The position numbers and the translations under genes are program-made. From Symbiodinium natans (Eukaryota; Sar; Dinophyceae; Suessiales; Symbiodiniaceae), in NCBI GenBank assembly GCA_905221605.1, contig CAJNDS010001001.1:364049-426048 (forward strand): a stretch of 62,000 nucleotides of DNA. Direction: 5' to 3'. The notes under the pieces are model-generated. The model had not been told where the DNA came from. It ran no database searches and saw only the letters and a program-made list of their open reading frames with translations. Position 1 is the first letter of the stretch. Each line of letters opens with the position of its first letter. Below, piece by piece: positions 44,470 to 56,514 of the stretch.

Positions 44470-46145
44470 GACCGTATAAACAATACACAAACCCCTAGAC
44501 CCCAGACCTTAAACCTGTAGTCGAAGACCGGGAAGCCTGTTGCAGAGAGGCATGCCCTGGGCATTTTTCATACTACGGGTACCTTGTTATGTATATTTTC
44601 AAGGCAGGGCAAAAACAGTCGTGAACTGATGTTCCCCAACTATTCCTGTAAAGAAAGATTGAGGGATAGCAGGCACCTGATCCCCAAACTCCCCAAAGTA
44701 CAAAGGAGGTTCCCTGAATATATCCTCAACAAATATTGCTCATGATGGAAATTCCCCCCCCCCCCCCCCCCCCCAACATAGGGAACCCCCCCCCGGTTTG
44801 TGGGCACACCCCCCCTATAGATGGTCAGTTCTCCAAAGGGCTAACGGAGGGACCGAAGGGCCGTCTGATGATGAGGACCCTCAAAAGGGACCATATCTCA
44901 AAGAAGTGACCATATGAGTGTTCGCTGAAAGTCCCAAGGCGAAACTTGCCAACGATGGGGTTTAGGGTTTAGTGCTTAGGGATACCCTCTCTTCGGCTGA
45001 AGGATAACCATCGAGACTCTCAGGCTATCATGCCTAGAATCTGTCAAGAAGGAGAATATTCTAGAAGTGTGTGCCTACACCCTAAACCCTAAACCCTAAA
45101 CCCTAAACCCGAAACCCTAAACCCTAAACCCTAAAGCCTCAGCCCCTAAGCCTAGAGGATGGAGGCTGCAAAGGCAAGGGACCATCGTGATGCACGATCC
45201 AATGAGGCAGGTGATGGAAGCCTCGGATACACAAAGCAACTCCGAAACTGTATAGAAAATCATGTAGGGGTCTCCGAAATGAGGGGTATGTTTTTGGGGA
45301 CCTCATTATAAGGGAATCCTACAATTTGGGGTTCTATTGTAGGGTTCCCTATTTTCGTAAAACCCCATGTGAGGCGCACGGAGGGGTGGCTCTGGCGGCT
45401 TCTGGCTTGGAGCAGCAACGCCTCTGCCCTGACACCAGAAGTGATCTGAAGGTCGGTAAACCGACTTCACCGAAACCCTACTTGGAGGTTCATGGATGCT
45501 TCTAAGTAGGGTTATAAGCATAGGGTAGATATGCTGAAAACCTTACTTAGGGTACGTGTTTATCCTGCTTATGCGCAGCCTCTAAGAAGGTCGAAACCCT
45601 AAACCCTAAACCCTAAACCCTAAACCGTCCAGACTCATCCGAGCTACCCAGGATGGAGCCTGAACACCCAAAAGCCCTACGGCCCTAAAGAACTGAGCCA
45701 CGCAAGTCGAACCATTGTGTAGATAGACTACACACCTATCCCCTGCATATACATAAAAAGAAGTAGATATACAGATATGCTATATACTGATGATTTGCTA
45801 TGAATATTCATATCTAAACATACAAAAAGTGAAGAATTCTGATTGGGTACCTTTTGGCCCCCTAAATATACCCACTTTTTTCGGGTACCTCCTTCCCGCA
45901 TTCTCTACTCAGATCCAGTAGGAATAGTGATGCTCTTGCTAGTACTGAGGGTGCAAAGGCAAAGTGGCAAGCAAGAGAAATTCAGGCGCAACACCCTAAA
46001 CCCTTAACCCTAAATTTTAAACCCCAAGCTACTCGTTGGCAGCGCATGGCAGCAAGAACACCTTGAACACAAACAACAGGACTGAGGTAATTCTCCTGAA
46101 GCCTCCCTCATCTCAAGAGGGCAGTCTCTGCATGTTGATCCCTAG
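44470..46145. other. mostly non-coding with repeats
   Basis: Poly-C at 44,754-44,774, telomere-like tracts at 45,075-45,135 and 45,595-45,625, and an ACTTGGAGGTTCATGG end at 45,481. A plus island at 46,020-46,140 (NTNNRTEVILLKPPSSQEGS) is open but unrecognised. Confidence 0.45.
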
Positions 46146-46254
46146 CTTGGGGACGACATGAACCCTAAAAGGGTTTATGGTTCATATACCTTAATAGGAA
46201 CTATAGTAGTATAGGGTATAGGACCCCAATTTTCGGGTTCATTTGGTCCCCAAG
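46146..46254. mobile_element. TIR element, CTTGGGGACCAAATGAACCC family
   Basis: 109 bp; ends CTTGGGGACGACATGAACCC and GGGTTCATTTGGTCCCCAAG. Sister at 54,100-54,204 and a one-ended copy at 55,186. Confidence 0.75.
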
Positions 46255-47354
46255 GTAAGTCTTAGGGTAGTTTCATGGTCCTGAAAAGGGGACCCCTTCT
46301 ATACCCCTTATGTGCCCTATCCAGCCCAAGGGGCCCTTACATCTCCTTTAAAGAGGGTAAGGGACCATATTACTCACTGGCCCAAAACCCAAGGAAACAG
46401 ATTAAGGGCTCATACAACAACCATTGGACTAAGCCCCCACCAACAAAAAACAACTGGCCATCATTCAGCAGATCTGCCCATGTAGCTGCCTAAACCCTAA
46501 ACGCTAAACCCCAAACCCGAAACCCTAAACCCCTTAAGTCCCAAGTGACTGCTGAACGTAACCACGCACTTGTCGTTCAGGACGGCCGGTACCCAGCCAA
46601 AGGTGCCTGGTCTACTTATGGAGCTTCATTTGGGAGCTTGGTAGTGGGGTTTAGGGTTTAGGGTTTAGAGTTTTTTTTTCCCTCCTGCACAGCTGGGGCG
46701 GTTCAGGGTTTAGGGTCTAGGGCTACTTGGGGGCTCATTTGGGTACTTATAAGTGGGTAGAAGTAGTGTAACATGGCTATCACCTTAGTAGGGTGCTTAT
46801 AACCCTATACTGTCAATACCCCTGAACCCGCGAACGAATTCCTCGGCGTTGAGCCTTGAGGGCTTAAGGCATGCGTGCAGCGTGGTTGTATGAGAAAGCG
46901 GGCGGGCTAGTGTGCAACATGTTGCAGCTATGTAAGGAACAAAGCCTCTTTGATCACTACTGGGCATTCTGGGCAGTAGTAACTTGTGAACATACAGATC
47001 TAAGGGGATGCGGTTGGTAGTGGTGAATATAGAAATTGGGGGTGGGGGGGGGGGGGGGGTGTTCGGGCTTCCAGTGTTGCTCTGCTTTCAACAGCCCCCA
47101 CTAACCTCCGAAAAACAACTCCGTACAGGCCCATAAATCTAGGCCACCCTCTTGAAACAGGCAACTGCTTCATCTCCGATGAAGCATTCAAAGGGGCCCG
47201 GGATGAGGGGACTTAGGAATTGTGGTTGCATTTGCGTGCTGGATATGGTTGACATATATCCCCCCCAAACCCTGTAGGTTCCCCCCCCCCCCCCATAATT
47301 CAGGCTATTTAGGGATAATTGGGCTCAATTAAGGTTTTTTTAATCTAACGGTTG

Positions 47355-47671
47355 GCCGCGCACGCTTCTTAGGTTTCGCGCACGACTTGCTGCAATCGCA
47401 CTTCTACAACCACAGTCTTTATTTTCGTTCGGAAAGGTTTTGGGCAACACTTTGCGAGAAATCGTTGAAACTACGTTAGCTATGGATCATGTGGGAAGTC
47501 CAAAAACCAGGGGGAGGGGAATGCGTCGCGCACGCTTCTTAACTTTCGCGCACGAGTTGCTGTGATCGCGTTTCTACACCAATATTGTCATTTTCGTTCG
47601 GAAAGTGTTTTGTTTTGCAAAATGTCGTGGGAAAAACTTTGAAACTACGTTAGCTATGGATCGTGTGGGGA
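47355..47671. repeat. two tandem diverged copies of a roughly 145 bp unit
   Basis: Copy 1 (47,355-47,495) and copy 2 (47,525-47,671) share CGCGCACGCTTCTTA, TTTCGCGCACGA, TTTTCGTTCGGAAAG and CTACGTTAGCTATGGATC in the same order. Poly-C (47,280-47,294) and poly-G (47,706-47,722) runs bracket the pair. No convincing ORF. Confidence 0.8.
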
Positions 47672-47719
47672 GAACCATTAATCTAATTAAAGGGGAACCT
47701 ATAGGCGGGGGGGGGGGGG

Positions 47720-48010
47720 GGGTAGCCCTAAACCCTAAACCCTAAACCCTGAACCCTAAACCCTAAACCGTAAACCCTAAACCCTCGGGGGGTAGTAGGG
47801 AAACCCATGGTTTAGGGCAATAAGGGCCTTAAGGATATCCTAAACCCCAAAACCCCTGAAGATCAGGTCGGCGGGCTTTGTGCCAAGAGGAGGAGGTCGG
47901 CCTCCAGGCGGGTTAGGGTTTAGGGTTTAGGGTTTAGGGTTTAGGGTTTAGGGTTTAAGGTTCAGGGTTCAGGGTTTAGGATTTGGGGTTTAGGGATTTC
48001 AATATGTACT
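47720..48010. repeat. telomere-like tracts in both orientations
   Basis: CCCTAAA at 47,727-47,787 and TTTAGGG at 47,911-47,990, either side of a GC-rich island. Confidence 0.85.
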
Positions 48011-48244
48011 ATTTACATGCTGGTTCTTCCAGGCTGAACTGCCCACCGGCTGGGTTTAAGAAGCGAGGAGTCATAATGGGCATACTAGGTCGGTCGTGTG
48101 AACGTACAAGTGTGGCGGAAATCCCAACGCCGAGAACCTTCTAAACAGGGTTTTGTAAGCTCGCGATGCTTGCCATGTTTCGCAAAAGGGAGCACTTCAG
48201 AGGATTTTAGGGTTGAGGGTTGGTATACTGTTTAGAATATGGGG

Positions 48245-48385
48245 GGACAAGAAGAGGAACCCACAGTAATTATTCGGAAAGCCCCCTACAGGCGCGGAGA
48301 AGGTTCGAGGCGCCTGAGCCATGTGAGCCCAGTCGTCTTCGACTGCGCCATCCAGGTGCACCGTTACACCGCGATCGCCTCAGTT
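48245..48385 (-). CDS. candidate minus-strand exon, unknown product
   Basis: Minus frame VTVHLDGAVEDDWAHMAQAP, then GGFPNNYCGFLFLSP is protein-like. A plus frame (48,239-48,436) overlaps. Not resolved further. Confidence 0.3.
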
Positions 48386-49103
48386 CGGTGTAAGACTCCA
48401 AGGATTCCCAGTAGTGTTCGGGGGTTTTGGGCTTGACAGGGCTTGTTCTCTGGGGACAAGAAGGCGATAACCTATGGGCTGTTGGGTGTTAAGGATTCAG
48501 GTGCCCCAAAACGTTAAGGACTAAGGTGCCAAAAGCGTAACCCAGCAGCAATCAAAGGAGAGGGCCCCGGGGGGGGGGGGGGGAAGGATGAGGGTGAAGC
48601 GCAATGGTAAGTAGAGGTCGATCCTTCAGCAATCAAGCGGCTTATGTAGCTTAGAATCGTGAATGGTGCAACTCCAACCCTAAACCTTAAACCCGAAACC
48701 CTAACAGCTAACCCCTCACCAAACACCCAAGGTCACCATGCGGTTCATGGCTAGGGGTTGTTTGAACTAGGCCTCTGCAACCTAAACCGCTGACCCCCTA
48801 AACCCTAAACCCGAAACCCTAAACCACCAGGGGTTTAGGGTTCCATTGAGTCTGGGCACATCCGGGGGGGGGGGGGGGGGGGGCGGAATGCAACATGATG
48901 TCAGCTTACTTCTTGCAGGTTGTGGCTGGTAGAACCCTTGATTTCTCATGGGGTGCAGTATGCTCCTAGCGTGGTTTAGGGTTTAGGATTTGGGGTTATG
49001 AAGGTATGGAACTCGACTGTCACACTGGGACATGGCTAGCGAGCTTCTCGGTTCACACACAGCTGTGATGGTCGAGTCTAGTCGGGAGCTCAAGGTTTTC
49101 CTC

Positions 49104-49164
49104 CTGGTTTTTTAGTAGGGAAACAAGGAATGAGACCCCTCATTCCCTACTAAGAACCAACCAG
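49104..49164. repeat. long hairpin or minimal TIR element
   Basis: Near-perfect inverted repeat of about 29 bp arms (CTGGTTTTTTAGTAGGGAA ... CTACTAAGAACCAACCAG) with almost no loop. The ends recall the GGGGTTCTTAG end of the 29,491 element. Confidence 0.75.
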
Positions 49165-49554
49165 TTTTAGGGCTTGGGGGTTAAGTGTGCAGGGTAGGCT
49201 CTTCTAGTGGGGAAAGGAGACGGGGTGTACGCGCTCAGGCTTTTTGTGAGGGTTCAGTGAACGCATGCGCAAGCATTCAGAAATCATCGCCCCATCCCCC
49301 CCGCTAAGCCCCCCAAAAGCCCCTAAGCGCCCCCCAAACCACTAACCCCCCCCTTCCGCCCCCAAACGGTAACACCTAAACCCTAAACCCTAAACCCTAA
49401 ACCCTAAGCCCTAAACCCTAAACCCTAAACCCTAAAGGTTCGAAGGTCCCACAAACCTCAGCCGCGGGGGCGGTAGCCGTCGAACTCCGAGTCGGCGTGC
49501 TTTCCTTCCGTCGAGCTGAAGACCTCGGGTTTCAGGGTTTAGGGCATGGCTTCG

Positions 49555-49735
49555 GTTTAGGGTTTAGGGTTTAGGGTTTAGGGTTTAGGGTTTAGGGTTT
49601 AGGGTTTAGGGTTTAGGGTTTAGGGTTTAGGGTTTAGGGTTTAGGGTTTAGGGTTTAGGGTTTAGGGTTTAGGGTTTGGGGTTTAGGGTTTAGGGTTTGG
49701 GGTTTAGGTTTAGGGTTTAGGGTTCAGGGTGCAGG
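49555..49735. repeat. longest TTTAGGG array, about 25 units
   Basis: Near-perfect tandem TTTAGGG over about 180 bp, with TTTGGGG and TTCAGGG variants only at its right end. Confidence 0.95.
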
Positions 49736-50455
49736 GAAACCAAGACCTAAACCCAAACCCACCTGTCAAGGGAACAGAGGGTTCTAGGGAAGCCATAGGG
49801 ATACCTAGCCCTAAGGCCCTAAACTTTGGGAAACTGGGGACACTGGGCCGGCTCATATTCTTGCTGGGGATGCAGGGCTTGCAAGGGTCCAATGTTGAGG
49901 GTTTAGGTTTTGGGGTTTGGAGGCATATTTTGAGGGCCTCGAAGCCTTTTGGAGTTGGTTGGGTTTTTTGAGGTCATTTTGGGGGGATAAAAAACCCAAA
50001 GCCCTAAACCCTAAACCTATTCAGGGTTCATGAAAACCTGGCAAAGTGCCCTGGATGCTAATTCCGCAGGGCACTTCTTTCCCGGCAAGGTTGGGAGCCC
50101 TCAGCCCTAAAGCCCTTTTTGCAACTGGGCTTGAGGAACGCTAAGCCCTAACCCCTAACCCCAAACCCCAAACCCCAAACCCTAAACCCCACTCTACCTG
50201 GGGGTTCTTGGGTGCTTTTTATGTAGGGTTCTAAGATTCTAAGTGCCCTAAATAAGGTTATAACCGTAGTTAACATACTTATAAACTCTACTTACAAGGT
50301 GGCCTCGCCAAGACCGAACTAATTTTCTTGGCCGTCTGCTTGAGTGTGTTAGGCTTGGCTTTTATGAGGAAACTCCCTGAAACCCTTGCATCCCTGAAAT
50401 GGCCCTAGATACCCTACAGTGGGAAAAAACAACCCTAAACCCGAACACTGCACTC
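49736..50455. other. unresolved stretch
   Basis: A plus frame at 49,729-49,971 is open but low in complexity at its ends. An ACTTGGAGG-family end lies at 50,196. Telomere-like units at 50,150-50,190. No gene supported. Confidence 0.35.
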
Positions 50456-50462
50456 TAAGCAA

Positions 50463-51099
50463 GCTGCATGGAAGTCAACATTGTCGAAGGCGGACTTCAC
50501 TGCGTCGATGATGGCATAGTTCCTCAGCGCAGGGGCGACCCCATAAACCCCCCCCCCCCCCCCCCCGAAGCATCGTGCGGGGCTGTAATTTATAGGGCAG
50601 CTGTAAGAGGTTCTACACACAGAGGTGATGTGGTGATGTACATGCAGATATGCTGTAGACCGGAGCCCTCTGTAGAAACAGGGATGTACAGGGCTTTGTG
50701 TGCCACTTGGAGGTTCAGGGTACCCCTAAGTCCACTAAGTCCTCTAAGTAGGTTACAAGTAGACTTGAAACCTCCGCAGCACCTGCAACTAGGGGTTATA
50801 ACGTTGCAGGCTGGGATGCTCCCCCTTACACTGACAGTCCTTCATACGGATTCTAGTAGGGGATCCCAAAATCCCAATTAAGGACTGTTAGTATAATGGG
50901 AACATCCCAAGTTATGACGTTCCAGGGATTGAAGGTTCTTTAAAAGCTGTCCGGTGCCCCAAAAACCCGCCCTAAGAGGCTTGACAGCCCCCCTGTGGGC
51001 TCTTCCCGAGCCGAGCCGCGTCTCGTCGGGAACCGCCCGCCAGGTGCCCGTTTCCAGGTCGCCCCGTCGCACATGCATGGCCACAGTGATCTTGCCGCC
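50463..51099 (-). CDS. HxRRGD glycosyltransferase-like gene (fucosyltransferase type), partial
   Basis: Minus strand, exon from 51,099 (after CATGCGAG) to about 51,000: GGKITVAMHVRRGDLETGTW then RAVPDET. HVRRGD following a short beta strand, with R...PDE behind it, is the nucleotide-sugar-binding signature of GDP-fucose-type transferases (FUT8/NodZ/POFUT fold and relatives). The next island, 50,522 to about 50,463, reads ALRNYAIIDAVKSAFDNVDF then HAAC, which fits the helix and strand that follow the motif in these enzymes. The join was not phase-proved; a TIR element (50,811-50,910), poly-G/C runs at both exons (51,113-51,125; 50,551-50,568) and a diverged element occupy the intron. Likely a Golgi or ER sugar transferase if functional. 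N- and C-terminal exons not found. Confidence 0.45.
50811..50910. mobile_element. TIR element, TGGGATGTTCCCC family, complete copy
   Basis: 100 bp; ends CTGGGATGCTCCCCCTTACA and TATAATGGGAACATCCCAA, with inner pair ACAGTCCTT / AAGGACTGT. Confidence 0.75.
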
Positions 51100-51659
51100 C
51101 TCGCATGTTCGACGGGGGGGGGGGGTACAAGACATAGCCTATAGTAGGATACAGGAGAGTGAAGAACTAACAAAGCAAGGACATGCTAAAAGTCCACATA
51201 TTCAGGGCTGTGGGTCAGGATGCCATGCATGGCTGTGGCGTGGGAGTTGGCGACCATTTTTGCAGGTGCAAGCTGCGACTCACCCGGTCTACGCAGCTCT
51301 GAGTCTCTGAGTCCCCTTTTTCCAAACACTGCCTCACCTTCCACTACCTTGTGGACTGAGGCGGGGGTGGGGAGTCCCTGGGAAAGGGGTCTCTTTGGCA
51401 CCCCGGGATATTCGAAAGGGGTCTCTAAACCCTTCAACCCAAAACAACCCTAAGCCCTGTAGACCATAAACCCCATAAACCCACAAACCCGTAACCCGTA
51501 GCCCATATCCCTAAACCCTAAACCCTATATAGACCGCTAACCCTAAACTCTACAGACCCTAAAGCCCCTCTGATTTCAGACAGGAGGGGCCTCCTGCAGG
51601 GCACCCTCGAAGTGCTGGACGCTTTGCGTCATGAGGGGCGAGGCCCTCGGACTACAAGA

Positions 51660-51770
51660 TGCGCATATATATATATATAGATACATATATATATATATAC
51701 ACATGCATACATACATACATACCTATATATATATATACATATGATTTTATATTTAAATACACGTATCATA
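51660..51770. repeat. TA/TACA microsatellite
   Basis: Simple repeat; translated frames are artefacts. One of the few AT microsatellites in the right part of the window. Confidence 0.85.
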
Positions 51771-52008
51771 ACGAAGGCCTTTTGATATAAGGCGTTTGGG
51801 ATGTTTTGAGCCTGAGGGCATATATTCGTGAACAAACAAAGAACCAGAGCGTACATGCATCTGTATGTATGGGGGCCTTAAAAACAACAAACTTTGTCGG
51901 GCTCTATGAGGACTATATTGGGGCCGATAGGGTAAGAAAATTCAATATCTTCAAACCTACCCCTGGAAAGACTCGGGGGCGATGGTTGAGATGGCACGAG
52001 GCTCTAAT

Positions 52009-52138
52009 GGGAGGTTCAGGGCACTTAGAACCCCAACTATAGCTGCGCTTATAAGCCCCCGAAGTCCCCTAAGTCCTCTAAGTAGGTTATAAGTAGACTT
52101 CGAATTGGGGTTCTAAGTACCCATGAACCTCCAAGTAC
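52009..52138. mobile_element. TIR element, ACTTGGAGGTTCATGGGTAC family
   Basis: About 130 bp; left GGGAGGTTCAGGGCACTTAG, right CTAAGTACCCATGAACCTCC, inner TAAGCCCCCGAAGTCCCCTA as in relatives. Confidence 0.7.
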
Positions 52139-52149
52139 CTCTCAAGAGG

Positions 52150-54095
52150 AATCCCATCGCTTTTCTCTGCCTGCTTGGGCGATGTTGAAAAGTTCCGAGG
52201 ATCTGCTCCCCAGAGCCCGAATGAACCCGAGACGCTCTAACACAGTCTAACACTACCTGTACGCTACCGAGAAGCCGAGAAGCCGAGGCCAAAAAGGTAC
52301 CCTGGTTGGGGTAGTTTTGTTGATAAAGAGAAGAAACCTGAACCCTTAGTCCTAGAATCACTTTCTTCTACCCGGGGGGCCTGGAGAATGCAAATCCTAA
52401 ACCTATCAACCCCAAACTATACGCCCTAACACCCAAGCCTTGTTGCGTGCAGGAGGCTCTCGGAGCTTCTTCCGGAACTCTTCCGTGAGCAGGACGTCAC
52501 TAAACCATGGCCTGAAAGGCGCGCCCACACATTGGATTTAGGGTTCAGGGCTTAAGCTCTTGTCCCTAAACCCGAAACCCTAAACCCTAAACCCCCCGCA
52601 TAAGGCTCTTGTCTGCAATCCGGCCGCCCAGTTCGGCAGGTTGCAAAAAGCACGGACTCGCCATTGGACCTGGCTGCACGCGAGGTTCTCTAGGTGAATT
52701 GCGGCTCTTCTTTCGGCACCTTCTATTCTTGATATGTATGTATGTATGCATATATATATATATCTATCCATATATATATATATACATATAGACATACATA
52801 CATATTTCTACCTTTAAAGGGTTCTATAAAAGGTGCCAAAGTCCCTCATGCCCTACTAAGAGTGGCTCTCTCCGGTCCCTATACGCCTCCATGAGGTGCG
52901 TACTTGGGGAGTTCGAGTTCTGAATACTCCAACCGATATCCGTCGCTAGGGAGCAAGCACAACTATAGACATAGCTATGAATGTGCATATATATAATATG
53001 ATTATGTGTACATATGTATGTACGTATGTATGTATATATGTGTAGATATGGAGAACTGTGCAAAGGCTTTGCTCCAAAAAATCCCCAGAAGGGCACCCCG
53101 CATGTATCATGCACCCCAGAAAGCATGTCGCTAAGGAGTCCGATGCGCACTCGCCCAAGCCTTGACACGAACCATGAACCGAACATGCTAAACCTCCTAA
53201 GCCCTAATCATCCCTAATTCCTAAACCCTTGAACCCCCTAAACCTAGACCATCCTCAAGCCTAAACCCTAAACCCTAAACCCTAAACCCTAAACCCTAAG
53301 CCCGAGCCAGAGGGGCCAGGGAGGGTTCTCCGAGTCGTCCAGGAAAGTCTGCTCCTCTGAGTAGTAGCCTCGGAGTTAGGGTTTAGGGTTTAGGGTTTAG
53401 GGTTTAGGGTTTAGGGTTTAGGAGTTAGGAGTTAAGGTTGAGGGTTGAGGGTTTCGGGTGTCGGGTTTAGGGTTTAGGGTGTCTCAGGCTTTAGGCTTAG
53501 TAACGGGGTTCGAGGGCGATAAGGATTGTTAGGGTGTTTTTTTTGGACGTTTGCTTGGTGGATGTGAGAGGCATTTTTCCCGGACAACCTGGGACACAAG
53601 GGAACCCTTAACCCTAAACCCTAAACCCTTAACCCTAAACCCGAAACCCTATAATCTCTTTGGGAACCTTCTCGACGAACAGGGCCTAGGGCCGGGTTTC
53701 GGGTTCAAGGGGCTCTGGGTTTCCCACTGCGCATCCGCGCGTTAGGGTTCGGGGGGTTAGGGTTTGGGGCTTAGGGTTTACGGTTTAGGGGCTCAAGGTT
53801 TCAGTCGAACAGCCTTTCTTTCCCAAGATTCAAGATATCGCGATCCTTATTGGAAGGGATCCCCCAGAAAAGGAACCTCATTGAACTAGGGGAAACAACA
53901 AATCCTGCGAAGGGCACCGATACGTTCAAACTTCAATCCGACCCACCCGCAGGCAGAAGCAGAGCCGCAGTGATCGAACTGCGGCTTCTCATTCTTCAGC
54001 AGCATCTCTGAGTAATCCGCTCCCAGCAAGACGGACATGGCTTTCCTTGGCTGCGTTGGTTTCGGGCATGACGCAGAAAACTACCCTAACGCCCC
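52150..54095. other. unresolved stretch with repeats
   Basis: Minus frames at 52,113-52,361 (ASRLLGSVQVVLDCVRASRV) and 53,060-53,186 are open but unrecognised. Microsatellites at 52,735-52,805 and 52,990-53,045; telomere-like tracts at 53,260-53,300, 53,375-53,480 and 53,605-53,650. Confidence 0.4.
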
Positions 54096-54099
54096 AACC

Positions 54100-54204
54100 C
54101 TGGGGACCAAATGAAGCCTGGAAATGGGGGTAACCCTAAACCCTAAAGCCCTACATACAGGACCCATAAAACCCTTCTATAGGGTTCACGTGGTCCCCCC
54201 CAAG
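54100..54204. mobile_element. TIR element, CTTGGGGACCAAATGAACCC family
   Basis: Ends CTGGGGACCAAATGAAGCC and GGGTTCACGTGGTCCCCCCC, interior partly replaced by telomere-like units. Confidence 0.65.
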
Positions 54205-54215
54205 TGCCTGAACCT

Positions 54216-54514
54216 TTAGGAGAGAGGCGGCATGTCAACGCCGTGGGAGGCCTCGTTGCCGCTCGGGAGGAAGCCGCCAAAATTCACTTTGGCATAGTCT
54301 GCCATGGCGAGCATCCTGCCCAGGCTCACAAATTTCTCGGCTGCAGAGGCCGGAGTTTTGTTTTTCTCAGATTTTGAACCAAAACGCCCCAAAATCCCAA
54401 ATTTTGATGAGGCTGTTTTTTCTGGCTCCACATGCACCCTAAGCCCTCAGTGCGTGGGAATTCAATACACCAGACTGGTCCGGCTGTCACGAAGAAGATG
54501 CCCTCAACCATATG
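54216..54514 (-). CDS. gene H: last two exons, unknown product
   Basis: Minus-strand exon 54,514-54,445 (HMVEGIFFVTAGPVWCIEFP, after GGTGCCCAG) and terminal exon 54,340-54,216 (EKFVSLGRMLAMADYAKVNF, GGFLPSGNEASHGVDMPPLS, stop). Phase agrees (one base carried) if the donor is GC in the sequence GAGG|GCTTAGGGT, which is itself a telomere-like unit. The acceptor CTCTGCAG is canonical. Family not recognised. The open minus frame that runs through the intron (54,216-54,437) translates intron sequence. Confidence 0.5.
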
Positions 54515-54814
54515 CTGGGCACCCAATGCCTAAGCCCTCTTACACCACACCACACGTCTGAAAAAGCTCTGATTCCCGAAAGCAAGAGCTCTCAACTCTG
54601 AAATGTGTGCTAGAAGCGGGGTGGATTTAGATCCTCGGCTGTGATTCTCTCATGGGGCTCCCGTAATGCCACAGACAGCGTACTACTACAGAGAGACCCC
54701 GCGAGAAAAAGAAAGAAGAAACAACGGCCATGAAGTTTGGGATTGAGGGGTTTGGAGGTTCAGAGTATGAAAGAGTTAAAGCAGGCGTCAACTTTCCAGG
54801 GTGTCGTGTTTATC

Positions 54815-54990
54815 TACATATACATATACATATACATATATATATATACCATATATGTATATACATATGTATATATTATATATATATATATATGTATGTG
54901 TGTATATGTGTGTATGTATGTATGTCTGTATGTATGTATGTATGTATGTATGTATATATATATATATATATATGTTTTTTTTTTGGGGGG
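54815..54990. repeat. TA/TACA/TATG microsatellite followed by poly-T/poly-G
   Basis: Simple repeats; the three overlapping plus frames are artefacts. Confidence 0.9.
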
Positions 54991-55029
54991 GGGGGCACGG
55001 GTAGTGGTTTTGGGGTTTAGAGTATTAAA

Positions 55030-55118
55030 GAGTCAAAGGTCTTTGCTCCGAGCGTCTTGATCAGGCCGGCGCCCCTCTCACCCATGCCGTCATAGCGCTC
55101 CACGCCGAAAAGCGTGGC
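55030..55118 (-). CDS. candidate gene H upstream exon
   Basis: Minus frame after an AGCTGTAG acceptor: ATLFGVERYDGMGERGAGLI then KTLGAKTFDS. A GTGAGA donor at 55,081 may end it early. A (CG)n run and the acceptor precede it. Unknown family. Confidence 0.4.
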
Positions 55119-55779
55119 CTACAGCTGGCGCGCGCGCGCGCGCGAGGGGGTGGTGGGGAGGGCATCCCTTGAGGCTGGTGCCTCTTTTGGGGACCAAATG
55201 AACCCTGAAATCGGGGTCATACACTCTATACTAGAATTCCTATGAAGGCACATGATCGACAAGCCACAAGGTCCAACACAAACCGGCCAAAACAAACGGA
55301 GTGATATTCCAGCAAGGCCCGGCAAGGCTGCTTGGACCTCTGAGCCATCCTAATTTTGCCGCCTCCTACATCCTCGCACTTCCCTTTGCACAACTCGCGC
55401 TATAGGGGTTCTAGAGGTACCCTAAACCCCAACGCCCAAACCCCAAACCCCAAACCCCAAACACTAAACCCTAAACCCTTCCGAAGGCAACCTCAACACC
55501 CCCGAAATCTGCGTCATAACCGCACCCAAAGCTGCTGCGTGCCATCCGGCTGGATGGCACAGGGGACACTCGGCCACTGGGAGGTCGTCCTGCGACTTGA
55601 AGCTTCGCGCGGGTACTTGCAAGTAGTGGGTTCTAAGTTAACTATAAGTACCCTATATAGATAAGTATAGGGTTATAACCATATAGTTACCGTACTCATA
55701 ACCCTACTGATTACACTTCTTTATACCTTTATACGTACCCAACATGTGTAGCTCATCACTCTTCGCTGGTTCAGACTCG

Positions 55780-56470
55780 GGCCCTCAAGGGCTCAGGACG
55801 CCCATCGAAGCTCTGGCCCTATAAACCCTAAGCCCTAAACCCTAAGCCCTAAGCCCTAAACCCTAAACCCTATAACCCTAAACCCTGAACCCCAAAGCCT
55901 TCTTCCCTTCAATGCCAGTCTCGTCGTAGGGCGCATGGCCTCCGGCAGAAGCCCCCGGATGCTGGAACCCTAGCAAAAGTGATAGTTTTTTGCTGTTTCT
56001 TAATTATTAGGAACTAGAGTACCCAAAATTAAGAATTATTGTCCCAAGTTGCCCTAAACAAACTCGGGTTTCGGGGTGACAGGGGGTGGTTTCGAGACTG
56101 CCCAGCTACAAGAACTGTCCTAGAGATGTGCGTCCGAAGATTGGCTTGCTGCGTGCTGGGGACAAAGAGAGCACAGAGTGAGAGAGGAGGGAGGGAGCAG
56201 CGAGTGAAAGAGGAGCGAGGGAGGAAGGGAGGCAGAGGAAGAGAGGGGAAGACGGGGGCCAGGGAAGGGACAGACGAAGAAGCAGAAGCCCTGGGCCTGT
56301 ACTACCCTTTCCATATCAGTGCAACATCCTAATCGGTGGCCTACTTTCAGCACCAGGGTTTCATCCACAATCCGGTGTAATCGCTTCTCCCCAATACGAA
56401 ACTAAACCTGTTTGAGAATTAGGAGAGGGGATGAGGGCCTTCGCCCTTGAGTTGAGACATTAGGGTTTCA
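55780..56470. other. non-coding or unresolved; probable strand change
   Basis: Telomere-like tract at 55,815-55,890, a GA-rich stretch at 56,165-56,290 that gives low-complexity frames on both strands, and no credible exon. Good islands to the left read minus and to the right mostly plus. Confidence 0.4.
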
Positions 56471-56514
56471 GGGTTTTGGACCTTTTACCGGCACACTAGC
56501 TTGTAGCGGGTCTG

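Noticed and set aside
49555-49735. A true chromosome end
   Set aside because: The longest TTTAGGG array is internal with unique DNA on both sides, and tracts occur in both orientations throughout, so a terminal telomere is not shown.
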